From Henriciella sp. (lineage in GTDB: Bacteria > Pseudomonadota > Alphaproteobacteria > Caulobacterales > Hyphomonadaceae): a stretch of 64,000 nucleotides of DNA. The notes under the pieces are model-generated. The model was given only the letters and a program-made list of their open reading frames with translations. It made no database searches and was not told the DNA's origin. Of this stretch, positions 62,622 through 64,000 are shown in pieces. Numbering within the stretch: the stretch's first letter is position 1; every line of letters begins with the position of its first letter. The position numbers were made by a program, and so were the translations under genes. The stretch spans positions 1 to 64,000 of the forward strand of contig JASJAO010000008.1 of the NCBI GenBank assembly GCA_030066975.1, written 5' to 3'.

Positions 62622-63647
62622 TCAGTCCGGCACGGCGAAATGCTTGCTCAGTTTCAATCCCTGGCCCTGATAATTGCTGGTCTTTCCACCGTAGAGGGCG
62701 GCCGGTTTTTCGCTCATCGGCTCATAGATCAGCTTTGCGACTGGTTGGCCGTGCTCAAGAATGAACGGGACATCGCGTGAGCGCACTTCGAGCACAGCGC
62801 GGCTGCCGCCTTTATTCATGCCAAACCCCGGGTCGAAGAATCCCGCATAATGGGCCCGAAATTCACCGAGTTCCGGCGCGATTGGGGCCATCTCAGCGGC
62901 CTTGCCTGAAGGGACTTTGACGGTTTCGCGGGACGCCAGTATGTAAAACTCTTCCGGATCGAGGACCAATCTGCCGCCGGTCGCGTAAAGCGGCTCCCAG
63001 AAATGCCGCACGTCATGACGCCCAATGCCGCGCAAATCGATCAGGCCGCCATGCCGTTTCGCCCGCCATCCGACCGGTGTGCCTGCCGGCTGCTCAAGAT
63101 CAATAGAGACGGTCTTCTCACTTGTATCCTCAGCTTTTCCTCGTCTCAGACGCAGCTGCGCCAGGCGGTCACCCGGCCTCGCCAGGATCGGGAAGGTGCG
63201 TGGGCTAATCTCCAGCCAAAGCGGCCCCGAATAGCCGACCGGCACATCATCAAACGCCCGGCTGCGATTGCAGACCACGCGGGTGAACACATCAATCCGG
63301 CCAGTTGAGCTCTTCGGATTGGCTCGTCCTGACATGCCAGCCGGTAGGCGCAAACTCTCCTGTAATGGCACCAGATAGACGCAGCCTATCTCCAGCACAG
63401 CGCCTTGTGGTGTCAGCTCAATGCGATGCAGCTCAATCCCCGGCTCACGCAAGACATCCGCGACGCTTCGGTCCTTGCCCGGTAAGAAACTTGCTCGAAT
63501 ACGATAGGCGTCAAAGGCGAGGCGCAGGTCCAGACTGGCCGGCTGAATCTGGTCGCCGTCCAGCGGCTGCTCTGTGCGTATCGCGCCCTGTTTCAACAAG
63601 GCGTTCAGGGCACTATCGGGAAGAACCCCTTTATTTACATCAGCCAT
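62622..63647 (-). CDS. dcd: 2'-deoxycytidine 5'-triphosphate deaminase (two-domain)
   Basis: A 341-residue member of the duplicated dCTP deaminase family, twice the length of the single-domain enzyme; it supplies dUTP for thymidylate synthesis. The first half shows IQPASLDLRL and the binding segment GRANPKSSTGRIDVFTRV; the second half repeats the fold with FDPGFGMNKGGSRAVLEV and RDVPFILEHGQPVAKLIYE. GAGGGA precedes the ATG at 63647. It is divergent from metZ. Confidence 0.88.
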   Translation of the reverse strand: MADVNKGVLPDSALNALLKQGAIRTEQPLDGDQIQPASLDLRLAFDAYRIRASFLPGKDRSVADVLREPGIELHRIELTPQGAVLEIGCVYLVPLQESLRLPAGMSGRANPKSSTGRIDVFTRVVCNRSRAFDDVPVGYSGPLWLEISPRTFPILARPGDRLAQLRLRRGKAEDTSEKTVSIDLEQPAGTPVGWRAKRHGGLIDLRGIGRHDVRHFWEPLYATGGRLVLDPEEFYILASRETVKVPSGKAAEMAPIAPELGEFRAHYAGFFDPGFGMNKGGSRAVLEVRSRDVPFILEHGQPVAKLIYEPMSEKPAALYGGKTSNYQGQGLKLSKHFAVPD

Positions 63648-63709
63648 GGCTTGATCCCTCTCATGCCACAGGCTTATGACGGTGCACCGAAAATGCAAAG
63701 GACGAAGCC

Positions 63710-64000
63710 ATGTCAGGGCGCGGAAAAGAACAGTGGAAGACAGCCACCAAACTGGTGCGCGGTGGCACTATGCGATCCCAGTTCGGTGAGGTTTCCGAAG
63801 CGATCTTCCTGAACTCCGGCTACGCCTATGATAGCGCTGAACAGGCCGCGGCGCGGATGTCCGGTGACGAAGAGGGCTATGTCTATTCGCGCTATGGCAA
63901 CCCGACCAATCAGATGCTGGCAGAGCGGCTTATGCTGCTTGAAGGGGCCGAAACCTGCCGGGTCACCGCGTCAGGCATGGGGGCGATTTCAAGTGCGATG
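63710..64000 (+). CDS. metZ: O-succinylhomoserine sulfhydrylase, 5' part cut by window end
   Basis: The 97 visible residues match the Cys/Met-metabolism PLP enzymes of MetZ type: TKLVRGGTMRSQFGEVSEAI, then LNSGYAYDSAEQAAARM and VYSRYGNPTNQMLAERLMLL, reaching GMGAISSAM. The enzyme makes homocysteine directly from O-succinylhomoserine and sulfide. The PLP-binding Lys lies beyond the window. AAAGGA precedes the ATG at 63710. No SAM riboswitch was seen in the 62-base upstream gap. Confidence 0.9.
   Translation, partial: MSGRGKEQWKTATKLVRGGTMRSQFGEVSEAIFLNSGYAYDSAEQAAARMSGDEEGYVYSRYGNPTNQMLAERLMLLEGAETCRVTASGMGAISSAM

Noticed and set aside
63648-63709. A SAM riboswitch before metZ.
   Set aside because: The 62-base gap is too short once the divergent gene is placed, and no riboswitch core was seen.

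Overview
The window is a stretch of alphaproteobacterial chromosome. Protein sequences and gene content point to the Hyphomonadaceae/Maricaulales/Parvularculaceae side of the class: two large TonB-dependent receptors, a tandem-HTH LysR regulator, (2S)-methylsuccinyl-CoA dehydrogenase of the ethylmalonyl-CoA pathway, an NDUFA9-like protein, the two-domain dCTP deaminase and MetZ. The genus cannot be fixed from sequence alone. No tRNA, rRNA or CRISPR array was seen.

Bases 1-18809 look like an accessory region bounded by IS6-family pieces: a deleted copy at 1-227, a decayed N-terminal fragment near 4619-4889, and an intact 881-bp copy at 17929-18809. A 1270-bp IS3-family element (5050-6319) also lies inside. 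The first part carries a TonB-dependent receptor and a LysR regulator with two DNA-binding domains. The second part (6579-17839) is a chaperone-usher system: a PapD-like chaperone on the plus strand, seven paralogous secreted pilin-like subunits in one minus-strand operon, and an outer-membrane usher on the plus strand. Two large regulators flank the usher. Each joins a PAS-like segment, a LuxR-type HTH and an alpha/beta-hydrolase fold in which the nucleophile and histidine positions are no longer Ser and His. This is the most novel part of the window.

From 18886 on the content is mostly housekeeping. hisH-hisA is followed by an AT-rich small gene, ruvCAB, a Tat-signal SDR, small enzymes, accA, a second TonB-dependent receptor, selO, a large P-domain/DUF11/GEVED secreted protein, mcd, and a three-gene operon (retropepsin-like protease, 7TM inactive transglutaminase, RimK-like ATP-grasp). 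hisF-hisE then appears, so the usual hisHAFE run is split by about 20.5 kb. After it come a sterol-desaturase-family protein with a TetR-type operator, repeat-rich intergenic DNA, a UbiB-like kinase, an MFS transporter, a CinA-type amidase, a surface-antigen-like protein, uvrD, a lipoprotein, dnaJ, the translationally coupled gltD-GFA-gltB operon, uppP, an NDUFA9-like reductase, a small XRE/membrane-protein operon with a strong operator, a dCTP deaminase, and the start of metZ, cut by the window end.

Gene starts were chosen from ribosome binding sites, signal peptides and family alignment remembered from general knowledge. No database search was run.
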